DNA from: Daucus carota subsp. sativus
Taxonomy: Eukaryota; Streptophyta; Magnoliopsida; Apiales; Apiaceae
Length of the DNA stretch: 64,000 nt
Assembly: GCF_001625215.2 (NCBI RefSeq)
Contig: NC_030385.2
Location: forward strand, 44,665,598 to 44,729,597
Reading direction: 5' to 3'
This document shows positions 48,302 through 60,746 of this stretch, piece after piece; the first letter of the stretch is position 1, and the number at the start of each line of letters is the position of its first letter. The notes beneath the pieces are model-generated. The model made no database searches, had not been told where the DNA came from, and saw only the letters and a program-made list of their open reading frames with translations. The translations under genes and the position numbers were made by a program.

Positions 48302-51300
48302 ATGCAAACGATGAGTTCTGATCCGGCGACTCCACAGGCGGTTGTGGCGGCGAAAGTGGCGCCTGCACCTCAGTGGATGCCTATGCAGTATCCGGCCATG
48401 GTCATGCAGCATCACATGATGGCGCCGCCGCATTATGTGCCGTATTTTCCGTTGCAGCAGCAGCAGCAGCATCACCCGGCGCCTAGTCATCAGCAAGGAT
48501 CCGGGGGGAGTAGTGAGAACCAGACCATTTGGGTGGGGGACCTTCATAATTGGATGGACGAGGATTATCTCCGCAACTGCTTTGCTTCCACCGGAGAGGT
48601 ACCCTGCCCTTTTTGTTCGTCAGGATACTCCCTCCGTTTTAAAATATAGGTCGTTTGACTATTTGATACATACGGTTAAGTCCTGGCATATATGATTATT
48701 ATTATAATTAAAAAAAGTTTAAAATAATGATTTTAGCTATGCGGTTAAAAGACTTGAAAATGTGTGTCAAAAAGTGAGGTGACCTGTATTTCAAAAGGGA
48801 GGGAGTATTATGTTTGTTGCTTGGTTCTTGAAATTAAAGTGGTTATGTATGTTGTTTAAGATGTTTATAATGTTGGTTCTTATGATATATGAGTGTGCTT
48901 GTTGATAGCCTAGTGTCAAGTGTTAGCTACCATATGCTGGTTTTGAATACTCAGAAGTCAGAATAGGCGGAGTTATTGTTAAAGATTGCATCTTTTTATT
49001 AATATTCAAGTATATGGTAGCCAGACTTTCTCTAGTAGGATGTGAAGTTAACAATCCCTTGCTATGTTATTCTGCTCGACTTTGTTACTTATTCAATTCA
49101 ATCTATAAGTGTGGATAGAAATTTGGTGATATATGTACATGAAAATAATATGCGTTTGAAATTTACTTCAACACTATGATACAGTTATTGATCTTGTAAT
49201 CCTATCAAAGTCCTAGAGACAGAGGGGATAATTTTTTTTAAAACACTAGTGACCACAGAGATGTAGTTAGGGATGCAAAGAGACAAGTATTTTAGTGAGC
49301 TCACATGCTTTAGTTGATGCATTTATTTGTAATTGTTTCATTTTAATGACATTTCGATAATATTATCATTGAAATTTTCTTTGTATCAAGTTTCATGTGT
49401 TTCGACTTTTTTTATGGATGAGAATTAGTTTATTTCAATTTATAAATAAACAGAGCAGTTGGAATACATTTCACACAATATCAATCATCAGATTAAGTAG
49501 TGTTAGTTACATATATTTTGGAAGCCTGCTATCTTTAATTGTTCTCAAATTTATGTCAGAGTTTTTCCCTTAAATTGTTCTCAGTTATATATTTAATTCA
49601 GTTTTATCAAATATATTATAATTCTAAAAACCAAACATTATTGGTTTACTGGTTAAGCCTCACCCTTTTCAGCTTCATTAGTTTGTTGTCAAAAGGCACT
49701 ATATTTATCATCTGAGGTGTTCTACTATATGTTCCTCGAAGAGGCAGCTGTTAAATATGTAGTTTAATGTCCCTCCTCTGTACTCGGTACCCCCTATGTC
49801 AAGATACTTTCTTTCCATACTAAATTCAGGTTGCCTCATCTCCAAATTAGAAAAATGAAATGTGTTCAACTAATTTAAGCCCACACACGTTTCTTGTAAT
49901 ATTTTTGGCAACTATCAAGTTATTACATTAGAAGAACAAATAAAATGCATAGAATTGCGTCTAAAAATGAATCAATTGATTTGAGTCACTGGGACTACTG
50001 AATTATAATAGTCTAATTTGTGATTATGCAATTTTTACGCCTTTGGAAGTAGAATAGCATTAAGGATTTTTGAATACTGACATTCAGAATAATGTTGCGG
50101 TTGTGTTTGTGCATTTGATATTTTCGCCTACATGACTTTAAATTAGTTTCCTTGACATATAGTGCTTTGTTTTTCACAGGTTGCCTCCATTAAGGTTATT
50201 CGAAATAAGCAGACTGGCTTCTCAGAAGGCTATGGATTTGTTGAGTTCCATTCTCATGCTGCTGCTGAAAAGGTTTTGCAAAGTTATACTTGCATTCCTA
50301 TGCCTAACACCGATCAACCTTTCCGTTTAAACTGGGCTACATTTAGCATGGGCGACAAGCGCTCAAATAATGGTTCTGATCTTTCTATATTTGTAGGAGA
50401 TTTAGCTTCAGATGTCACTGATACCTTGTTGCATGAAACTTTTGCTAGTAAATACCCATCTGTTAAAGCTGCTAAGGTAGTCATTGACGCCAACACTGGC
50501 CGCTCAAAAGGTTATGGTTTTGTAAGGTTTGGAGATGATAATGAGAGGTCCCAAGCCATGACCGAAATGAATGGTGCATACTGTTCAAGTAGGGCTATGC
50601 GCATCGGTGCGGCAACCCCCAGAAAGTCTGTTGGTTACCAACAACAATATACTTCACAAGGTAAGTTGTAACCTTTTTTACTTTTAGCAGCTTAGTTTGA
50701 AACTCATTATTGTAAAGTACCTATTACTTAAAGTTTGTTTATTTAGTCTTGCCTTGTTAATATAGGCTACGTGAAATTATGTAGGACATCAGGATTATCG
50801 GGAAGATGAGGGGGAGAATAATTTTCCTCTTCTCTATTTCTCAGTTGAAATAACTTAGGCTAATAGTTAACATGTAATTGATAGTAGGATTTACGTTCTC
50901 CCTTACTGCTTCTTTCCCAACCAGATTAAAAAAGCCCTGCATAAGTCTAGTCCCCTTCCGCCTTCTGAATTCATTTGACATGTGGTTAAATGTACTATGT
51001 ACACATCTACTTTCCTTTTCTGACCCCACTCATGTTCCATAGAAAGTCAGTCATGTAACACCAGGTCAAGTTTTGTTTTAGCATGATATACTGAAAAGTA
51101 AAGTGGATTATATTTAGAAGAAGTGGGAGGTGAGGTTGAGAGAACAGCCAATGTTGTGATCATGTTTCTTTTGTAAGATAATCATTGAGTTTTAACAGGC
51201 AATATAAATATTTGTTCTTGTGGCTTTATAATTAGATGTGTTAAGAACTTACATGTATAGTGGAACCAGTGATGAGCAGGAAAATCTATCAATGTTGCTT

Positions 51301-52547
51301 CTATTTTATAAATATCAGTGATTTGGATTAAAAAGAGTAGCATAGGTCTTTTGTACTCTCTGGTTTCTACTCTGTTCATTCTCTTTTATGTTGCTACAAA
51401 AGTAATCTGGTACATTTATATGGCGCAAAACTCAACTTGGCCTGAATATTCTGTGAAAGGGGAGGCATACTCGTAATTTCTGTATGCGTTTGTATTTAGA
51501 TAATATCTGACATAGGTAACAGATGCCTTGAAGATCTATTCTTTCTTCTATCAGGCTCATATACATTTAGAAATAGTATGAAAATCGGCTCTGTAACTTT
51601 TAAGTTTAACTTATACAGTTTGCTCAGTTCCAGTTCTCCAAACAGTTTTGTTGTTTATATATTTATTCCTTTCAGAAACACTTGCTTAATGGTTTGTTGT
51701 GTATATATTTTCTTTAGTAAGTCTTGCTGAATGGTTTGCTTGATTTTTAATCATTTGAATATGGCTCTTCTAGGTGGACATGTTTCCAATGGTGAATCTG
51801 ATGGAGATTCTACCAACACAACAGTTAGTTTTCTGGCTTCTAGCAGATAAATAAGTATATTATTAAATCACGGGCTTCCCCCTTTTTGTTAATTTTCTAA
51901 CAAGCAAGTATATGTAGATATTTGTTGGAGGGCTTGATCCAAGTGTTAGCGATGAGGACCTCAAGCAGCCGTTCTCCCAGTATGGAGAGATCGTCTCAGT
52001 AAAGATACCAGTTGGGAAAGGATGTGGGTTTGTACAATTTGCCAACAGGTACAAAATAGCTTAGTAGTTTGTACCATATCATACGTTCAATGATACATTC
52101 TAAACAGAAGTGATGCTTCTGAACCGTGTTGTGACACACATTCATTCTGGCAGAAATGACGCGGATGAGGCATTGCAGAAGTTAAATGGCACCGCAATTG
52201 GCAAGCAGACAGTTCGTCTTTCTTGGGGGCGCAACCCAGCCAATAAGCAGGTCTTTTGTTAGTACAGTAATGCTGCAATTAGTAGTGTTTTGAACTTGTT
52301 ACAATGCTGTTTTCTCTGTTCTGATTATCTGTATGGTTTTGAATTTCTGCTCATTGGTCTGTCTTGGTATACTTGAATGTTGCAGTTTCGAGGTGAGTAT
52401 GGCAACCAGTGGACTGGTGCATACTACGGAGGGCAAATGTTTGATGGATATGGATACGCAATGCCAGCTCATGATCCAAGCATGTACGCGGCTGCAGCAT
52501 ATGGCGCGTACCCTGTGTATGGAACTCATCAACAACAAGTCAGCTAA
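48302..52547 (+). CDS. RBP45: Polyadenylate-binding-type RNA-binding protein RBP45, copy A
   Basis: Nuclear RNA-binding protein with three RRMs, of the plant RBP45/47 group related to yeast Nam8. Exons 48302-48598, 50180-50660, 51774-51823, 51918-52048, 52154-52250 and 52386-52547, 405 residues. A Met/Pro/Gln/His-rich N-terminus (with QQQQQHH) precedes RRM1 (IWVGDL 76-81, GYGFVEF 116-122), RRM2 (IFVGDL 169-174, GYGFVRF 210-216) and RRM3 (IFVGGL 277-282, GCGFVQF 311-317). The tail is Gly/Tyr/Ala-rich. Start: the first ATG of the leader, with the downstream ATG (MSSDPA) as alternative. RRM1 is split by a long intron 1 (1.58 kb) between its two RNP motifs. Its tandem paralogue starts at 55290. 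Expected role: pre-mRNA or poly(A)/U-rich RNA binding, and stress-granule association in the family. Confidence 0.95.
48628..48805. mobile_element. Stowaway-type MITE in intron 1 of RBP45 copy A
   Basis: Starts CTCCCTCCGTTTTAAAATATAG after TA and ends TTTCAAAAGGGAGGGAG before TA (48806-48807), about 30 bp past the exon 1 donor. The left end resembles the fragment at 55744 in copy B, but that one lies at a different distance from the donor. Confidence 0.85.
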
Positions 52548-52853
52548 TTGGCTGCCTAGTGAACCGATCACACGAAGATCACACGTTGAAATGGGCAGAA
52601 TTGTTCCAATTTCTGTAGTTTTGTGTGTGTAGAAATTCTATAATTCCCTCTAAATGTGGAGTGGAACTGAATTTTGACTGATTGGCTAGTTCTAGGAATT
52701 TGATGATAACATTTATCCAGGAGTGTGGGGATTTAACGTAAGACTTCCTGATTAGAATAAATGTTCTTTCACACGAAGTACTATGCTCACAAAGCTAATA
52801 TTCAGATACTCCAGGTAACCTGGTTTTGCTTGTGGTGAGTTGATATTTTTTTA

Positions 52854-53268
52854 GGGTTTTAATTCGAGCCGAGCCGGACGAGTTTTAAGATGAGCCTAAT
52901 TCGAGCCAAGTTTAATCGAGTCGAGCCGAGCCGGCTCAGTTAACTAATCGAGCCTAAATCTTTGCCGAACTCGACTCGGTTAATTTCACGAGTCGAGTTG
53001 AGCCGGCTCGTTTAGCTAAACGAGCCGGTTTTAACGAGTTGAGCGAGCCAACTCGTATAATTTTACACTTAATCGAGCCCAAACCTCTACCCGAACTCGG
53101 CTTGTTTAATTTCACGAGTCAAATCGAGCCGGATCATGTAATTAAACGAACCAAAACCTTAACCCGAACTCGACTCATTTAACGAATCGAGTCGGGCCGA
53201 GCCGGACCCACTTAAACGAGTTCGAGCCGGGCGAGCTTGCGAGCCGCCGGACTCGAATTACAGCTCTA
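52854..53268. mobile_element. GAGCCG-rich insertion in duplication unit A
   Basis: About 415 bp of degenerate GAGCCGAGCC/CGAGTCGAG motifs, starting TTTTAATTCGAGCC and ending GGACTCGAATTACAGCTC (short inverted ends), flanked by TATTTTTTTA and TATTTTTTAA. The paralogous place in unit B (about 61010-61040) lacks it, so it is a true insertion. The superfamily is uncertain; a 9-bp-type duplication and terminal short-motif arrays recall the element at 27888. Confidence 0.65.
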
Positions 53269-54062
53269 TATTTTTTAAAAGAAATTTTGGGTTATGTTTG
53301 GAATACGCATAATTACTCCCTTTATGTTTAAAATATCAAAATCTATTGGAGAAGGCTGTAATATCTCGTCTAACATTTTATGAAACTCCTGCACGAAGGA
53401 AATCTAACATATCAGCATTTTGTAAAAACAAACTTTCAGGTTAATGCTTCATGGTTGTTTTTGCACTTTGGAGAGGTGGAGGCAAATAAAAAAAGAAAAA
53501 AAAAGGAATTTGGGGTAAAAAATTAATTTTAAAATTTTTCAGTTAAAGGAGCTTCTACACGTGTTTGGAATATAAAAAATAATCAAACAACTATTTATCA
53601 AAATTATATCTTATTTAATTCATTATCAAAATAATGTCTTACTGAGTATTTAATTCAAGTGATTTGCGAATCGAACTAACTGGTAGTTAGTTCTGGTCAA
53701 AATCGTTGATCCAATTTATCTATCTTTGAACATACGCATATCTACTCCCTAGATCTCAATGTGTCCTTTTTAATTATTCAGCGATCAATTTAATTGATAA
53801 TTAATTAAAAAAATTTGTTAATAATTTCAAATTTTGAAAAAGAGATTTTGAAAAAAATTAAATATATTTTATAATAAGTAATTTTTAATATCTTTTTTAG
53901 TTGAATAATATATATAATTTATGATTAAAATTTAATCAATTTTATTTAATTAAAATAATAAAATATGATATGAGATGGAGAGAGTATTAAAATTTAAGAT
54001 CGTCACAGAAACAGAAATAACTTCACGTTCTCCGCTTTCTCTCCCAACTTCAAAATTAATTA

Positions 54063-54615
54063 CTTCCTCCATCCCAAAATAGTTGTCACATTTCTATTTT
54101 TGTTGGTTGAATTGATTAAGTTTTGACCAAAGATTATAATTCGATTCTCATTATTTTAAAAAACTGAAAATTACATTTTAAAGTAGATTAAAAATTATTT
54201 CCAGTGGCATATTTTTTTTATTTTGTTACTCCCTCCGTCCCTATTTATCTGTCCACTTTGGAAGTAAAAATCTGTCTCTATTTATCTGTCCATTTATACT
54301 TTCAAAACTAATTTAATGATAGTTTTTCAAATATATCTCCATAATTTCAATTTTCAAGGCTTGACTTATTTAAAACTTGGTTGAATTCATGTTTTGAAGA
54401 CATAAAGTAGGGGTATTCTACCATTTTCAAGATATTAATTAGAGGTATTTAATGAAAAAGTTTATACAATCAATTATTCTTTGGTATGTATTTTTTTTTT
54501 CAAAATAGACAGATAAAAAGAGACGGAAGGAGTAATTGATAAAATATTATTAAATTTCAGTCAAATTTTAGTTAATTTGACCAGCACAAAACTGACTATT
54601 TTGGGACGGTGGGAA
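54063..54615. mobile_element. Stowaway-type MITE interrupted by a second one
   Basis: Outer element: starts CTTCCTCCATCCCAAAATAG after TA and ends CTATTTTGGGACGGTGGGAA before TA. It is interrupted by the element at 54239-54532. Confidence 0.8.
54239..54532. mobile_element. Stowaway-type MITE nested in the element at 54063-54615
   Basis: Starts CTCCCTCCGTCCCTATTTATC after TA and ends GATAAAAAGAGACGGAAGGAG before TA. Subterminal TATTTATCTGTCC pairs with GACAGATAAA. It lies inside another Stowaway-type copy, so it is the younger insertion. Confidence 0.85.
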
Positions 54616-55289
54616 TACAACTCAGGCCTGTTGGATCAAAATTCAAAACAAGCAAACAACTCCCGAAGGGCCCAATAGAAGTGGAAGATTTGGGCTGTGG
54701 AGCCCAAACACAGTGACTTTTCACTCTGGTGTTAGTAAATTGCGGAAATATTCATGATATCGCTTAAAATCAATAATATGCCACAAAAGTAACCTAGTAG
54801 ACTAGCAGTACAAGTTAATCCCCAATTTTGGCAGCTATGTTTAACTGCCACTTCAGTCACATCTCTTCAAATGGCAGAACCAGTTTCCAAGTACTAGAAA
54901 GGAACAATCTGTCTGTCTATTTTTATCGTCAAAAAAAAAAAAATCAGATTATCTTCATCGAATATTAAAAGTGAAAACCAACTCTACTCTAAAATATATT
55001 TTGCCGAAAGAAACAAATAAAAAATTACAAACTATATCTATAATATGCCCATCCAACGGTTCTCATAAACTCACCTTAATCCAACGGCCGAGAATGTATC
55101 TACATGAGAAGGGCTTCAGTTAGCCTCTTACATAAATCTTCTCTTCCAGCCTCCCTCCACCTCCTTTCTTCTTCCCAGATTTATCCACCACAATTTAACA
55201 AATTCTTTTCTTCATTCAAAACTAAAAATAATTAAAAAAACAATTATTTATTATTTATTGATTTAGTGTGAGAGCACAATAATTGTGAA

Positions 55290-58200
55290 ATGCAGACCAT
55301 AGCTTCTGATCCGGTGACTCCCCAGCCGGCTGTAGCGGCCAAGGCGGCGCCGTCGCCTCAGTGGCTGCCTATGCAGTATCCGGCAATGGTAATGCAGCAT
55401 CACATGATGCCGCCGCCGCATTACCCACCTCATTATTTGCCTTATCATCCTCTGCAGCAGCATCACATGGCTCCTAGTCATCAACAAGGATCCGGGGGGA
55501 CCAGTGAGAACCAGACTATTTGGGTGGGGGACCTTCATAACTGGATGGACGAGGATTATCTCCGCAACTGCTTTGCTTCAACCGGGGAGGTACGCTGATG
55601 TTTATGGTGAATATTTGCGAAATATTTGATTATTTGGTTCTATATAACCTTAGGACATTGGTTGTGTTATCACTCCTTTTTCTACTTAAAATTTGAGGAA
55701 TATGATACGAATCGAATTGTTAAAGGATGGAGTTATAATTATACTCCCTCTGTTCTAAAATAATAGTCGTTTTAAAATATTCAGAAAAAAAAAATTTGTA
55801 TGATTATTTGGTTCTATATGTTGTTTAAGATATGGCGAACCAAACATTGGTTGTTTTATCACTCCTTTTCTACTTAAAAATTGAGAAATGTGATACAAAT
55901 ATGTGAGTAATGTGGATTTCGAATTGTCAAGGTTGGAGTTATATATAATTATAAATTGCATCTTCTTTGTTTTTCTTGTACTGAATTTCTATGCAGAGTA
56001 GCTATAGATTAGCTACAGACTTTCTTCAGGGATTAGCGGTAGACTTTCTATAGCAGGATGCAAATTTGATTAACAGTTTTCTGTTTTTGTTTATTGTACT
56101 TAACCTTGTCACTCATTCAATTTATGATTGTGGACAAAAATTTGGTGATGTATGTACATGAAGATAATATGAGTATGGAGTTTAATCCAAAACTATGATA
56201 CACTCTTTTGTTGCAATCTTGTAATCCTTTATTTTGAGTTTGGTTGGGGAGAATGGTATGGAATGACTAAAAATAAATGAAAATAATAGAAGTAGGAGGG
56301 AAGTTCCGGAAAAATTTTAGTGAGTGCAAAATTGTTATATATGATGAGATTTGAGAAGAAATTGAGTAAAAGAAGGAATGGAGCTTTCCTTCTCAAATTG
56401 GGGGTGTGATCTCTAGTAAAGGGTGTAAGAAATGGAATGGAGGAAAAAATGAAATTTATGCCACACTGGACTCCTTGCACAACTAGCTTAATCATGTATA
56501 TCTCTATAGTAATTTTTGCTCTGTTTGGGATAGGATGAATTGACCTATTTATCTCTATTTGTCACAAATTAATTGTCAGGCCTAGTAAAAATATCAAAAT
56601 GTTGAAGCGCAAAACTTACATTAAGATACAACTGCAATAAAACCAGTAGTTGGAAAACTTTACCAAAAATTCCAATTCTTTAGAAAGTAACGAAGAATTG
56701 TCATATATCATTATTTATTTACTTTCCAAGTGGGATAATCACTAATTGATTTTCAGTTGAGTGAAATTTTGTTTTGAATGTCCCTTCTCCTCTCCTTCTT
56801 TATGGTTCCCATGTGTCATTGCTCAAATGTTGAATAAAAATGTGTTTGAAGACGAATATTCTCCTTCCCTGCTTTTTTTTTTCCCTTCAAATCATTGCTA
56901 TTTACAACACTAGTGCATCTGATTCATATCACTCTTATAGGCTGGAATTACATTCACACTGTTGTACTTCAAGCTCGTAAATTGTTTAAGTACTACATTT
57001 TTAAAGACCATTTAATCAAATATCATATATTGTTCTTTCATTAAAAATAACCACCGAATATGTTATACTATATCAAGTGTGAGCCTTTACAGTTTACACA
57101 AGTCTGTTTCTTAAGATGAATGTTAGATGTCTATAAAACATAGAGGAAATCAATGAAATCTTAGTCAAGCCGAATGTATTGAATATAAGGTGCAGCTTGA
57201 CACAACATTTTTGCCTAACTCATGCAGTTTTGTTCATGTTGAAGTTTATTTCTTAAATTATCTCTCAGTTATATTCAGATTCTTCGAACATATCATAATT
57301 TTAAATAAACATACATTAAGGACTTAATTGGTTAAGCCTCACCCTTTTCAGCTTCATTAGGTTGTTGTCAAAACTCAGAAGGCACTTTATTTATCATCTG
57401 GCTAAATATATGTTCCTCAACAAGACAGTCGTGGTTTAGTAGTATAATATTCCTCTTCTGGACCCGGTACCCCCATGTCACCATTTTTCCCATACTAAAT
57501 TCAAGTTGGCTCATGTCTAAATCAAAATATGATATATATTTATCCAATTTAAGCCAACACATGTACTTTCTCGTGATATATTTAGCAGCTTTCCAGTTTA
57601 TTATTTCAAAGAAAAAATAAGTAGCATAAATTGATTCTTAAAATGAATGAATTGATTTGAGATACGGGACTACTAAATTACTATAGTATGATTTTTTGTA
57701 ATGTCTTTTTTAATGTTTATAGTATAGGATTAGGAAAATTTGAATACTAACATCAAGATTAATGTGTGGTTGTGCCTTTGATATCTTTGACATATTTTTC
57801 TTGACATATAGTGTCGTCTCTTGCACAGGTTGCCTCCATTAAGGTCATTCGCAATAAGCAAACTGGCTTCTCAGAAGGCTATGGATTTGTGGAGTTCCTT
57901 TCTCATGCTGCTGCTGAAAAGGTTTTGCAAAGTTATACTTGTATTCCTATGCCTAACACCGATCAACCTTTCCGTTTAAACTGGGCTACATTTAGCATGG
58001 GCGACAAGCGCTCAAATAATGGTTCTGATCTTTCTATATTTGTTGGAGATTTAGCTTCAGATGTCACTGATACCTTGTTGCATGAAACTTTTGCTAGTAA
58101 ATACCCATCTGTTAAAGCTGCTAAGGTTGTCATTGACGCCAATACGGGTCGCTCAAAAGGTTATGGTTTTGTAAGGTTTGGAGATGATAATGAGAGGTCT

Positions 58201-60746
58201 CAGGCCATGACTGAGATGAATGGTGCATACTGTTCTAGTAGAGCTATGCGCATTGGTGCTGCAACCCCGAGAAAGTCCGTTGCTTACCAACAACAATATT
58301 CTTCACAAGGCAAGTTGTAACCTTTCATGAATCATACTTTATTCTGTCTTACCTTTTCACTATAAACTAGATGAAATTTTGTAAGGTATCACGATTATCA
58401 GAAGGAAGGATAAAGTTAACTCTTGTGTGTTCTGAAAGTTGAAAAAAAAAAAATTAGGCTAGACATTACCATGTCATTTATTGTAAGATATATGTTCTCC
58501 CTTCACCGGTACTTTCCTGACCAGATTAAAAAAAAACCCTACATATATTAGTCCCCTTCTGAAATCATTTGACATGTGGTTAAATATGATATGTAGACAA
58601 CATCTAGTTTCCATTTCAGATCACACTTATGTTCCATAAAAGTCAGTCATGTGGCACCAGGACAAGTAAGTTTTGGTTTGGTTTAGCATGACAAAGAACA
58701 AGTATAGGGGATCATATATAGGACACGTATTAGTTTACCCAAAGTTGTGATGTTTGTTTTTCAGAAAATTGTAAAGTTTTATCAAGTAATACAAGCATTT
58801 GTTATTATTGCTTCATAATAAGCTCTGTTACAAACTTACTTGTAATAAGGAACCAGAGTTGAGCAGGATAATCTGTCAAGTTTGCTATTGATTTCATAAA
58901 CAATTACATTGCCTAGTAAGAGTGTGTTATATATTCACTTGAATGGTCGTGGTTATTTTGCTTAAAAAAGGCTATCAGTGATCTTTTATACTCTCTGGCT
59001 TCTACCCTGTCCATCCCCTTTTACTTGGCTACAAGACTAATCTGGTACATCTATTATGGAGCACAAATCAACTGTAGCCTGAATCTTCCATGAGAGTGGA
59101 GTCGTACATGTAATTATTTTTTAAATTCTAATGCTAATTCAGACAATATCTGAATATAGGTAACAGATGCCTTAAAGATTTATAGCCTTTTTATTAGGCT
59201 CTTATAATGTTTAGAAGTATATTGAAAATTCTATAACCTATATGTGAGAACATGAACTGTCATTATGCTTGTGACAATAATTTATAAGTTTGTAGCTTCT
59301 CAGTGCATATAAAACTCATGTGTAATAAAATAAACGAGCATGCTATGTGTTTCATGATTGTCATTTACCACCCCAGCCCCCCTTTTTTTCTGGTTCCAAA
59401 AACAGATTAACACTGAGACTGTTGTATTATATGTCCCAGATCATTAGTTTGTAACTGCATAGTGTATGAAGTTGTACAGTTTGCTTAGACCCAGTTTTAC
59501 ATAATTTATTGCTGTTTATGTAATGTATTCTTTTAGAAAGTTCCGCTGAATGGTTTGCTATGTATATACTCCCTCCGTCCCCTTTTACATGTCCATTATG
59601 CATTTCGAGGAGTCAAATTGACCAATTTTTGACTAAATATTACAAATTATCTACTCATTATTTTTAAAATCTGAAAGTTGCGTATTAAAATACACTAAAT
59701 GTACTTTCTATTGATATAATTTTTATTATTTTTCTCAATTATCTGATACATGTAAAGTTCAGTCAAAATAAAGTCAATTTGACTGGTCAAAAGTCAAAGT
59801 GGACATGTAAAAAGGGACGGAGGGAGTATTGTTTTAAGAAAGTCCAGCTGAATGGTTTGTTAAATTTTTAATCATCTGAATATGGCTCTTTTAGGTGGAT
59901 ATGTTTCCAACGGTGAATCCGATGGAGATTCTACCAACACAACAGTTAGTTTTCTGGATTCCATGCAGATAAATAAGTATATTATCAAAACATGTCCCCG
60001 CTTTTTTTTCTTTTCTAACAAGCAAGTATATGTAGATATTTGTTGGGGGGCTTGACCCAAGTGTTAGCGATGAAGACCTCAAGCAACCGTTCTCCCAGTA
60101 TGGAGAGATCGTCTCAGTAAAGATACCAGTTGGGAAAGGATGTGGGTTTGTGCAATTTGCTAACAGGTACAGAATAGCTTATCAAATTGTGCAATATCAT
60201 ACGTTCAATGATACACCTTAAACAGAAGTGATGCTTCTAAACTGTTTTTTAATCCAACAAATCCATACTGCAGAAATGATGCTGATGAGGCACTGCAGAA
60301 GTTGAATGGCACCGCAATTGGGAAGCAGACAGTTCGTCTTTCTTGGGGCCGCAACCCAGCAAATAAGCAGGTATTCTGTTAGTATAGTAATGCTGCAATT
60401 AGTAGAGTGTTGTGTCTTCTTGTGCCTTTCTCCCCTGTAACAACACTGCAATCGTTTCTGTTCTCGTTATCTTTATTACTTTTCTTTGTTGATCTGAGAA
60501 TTTGGCTCCAACTACCAACCATGAAGCGTCTTGGTTTGTACATATGGTTTTGAATTTCTGCTCATTGGTCTGAAAATTTTGCAGTTTCGAGGTGAGTATG
60601 GCAACCAGTGGACTGGTGCATACTACGGAGGGCAAATATATGATGCATATGGATATGGAATGCCAGCTCATGATCCAAGCATGTATGCCGCTGCAACATA
60701 TGGCGCGTACCCCATTTACGGTACTCATCAACAACAAGTAAGCTAG
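55290..60746 (+). CDS. RBP45: Polyadenylate-binding-type RNA-binding protein RBP45, copy B
   Basis: Tandem paralogue of 48302-52547. Exons 55290-55589, 57829-58309, 59895-59944, 60036-60166, 60274-60370 and 60585-60746, 406 residues. Exons 2-6 have exactly the lengths of copy A (481, 50, 131, 97, 162). Exon 2 encodes only three residue changes against copy A (FLSH for FHSH, SVAY for SVGY, YSSQ for YTSQ), while the N-terminus and introns have drifted much more. All three RRMs and their RNP motifs are intact. Oddity: the intron after exon 2 has the donor CACAAG/GCAAGTT, a GC-AG intron, where copy A has GTAAGTT. Intron 2 (the same one) also carries a Stowaway MITE absent from copy A. Confidence 0.94.
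59579..59826. mobile_element. Stowaway-type MITE, present only in RBP45 copy B
   Basis: Starts CTCCCTCCGTCCCCTTTTAC after TA and ends GTAAAAAGGGACGGAGGGAG before TA. The matching place in copy A intron 2 (about 51705-51715, GTATATATTTTCTTT) is uninterrupted. Same family as 42830-43079. Ends are nearly perfect, suggesting a young insertion. Confidence 0.9.

Larger units (their letters stand above)
52548..55289. other. End of duplication unit A, junction, and upstream part of unit B
   Basis: Unit A 3' sequence (for example GTGGGGATTTAACGTAAGAC at 52725) recurs at 60925 in unit B, and homology resumes after an insertion up to about 53400. Unit B begins near 54626. Between lie AT-rich DNA and nested MITEs. 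No gene seen. About 55080-55289 is the probable 5' UTR of copy B. Confidence 0.65.
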
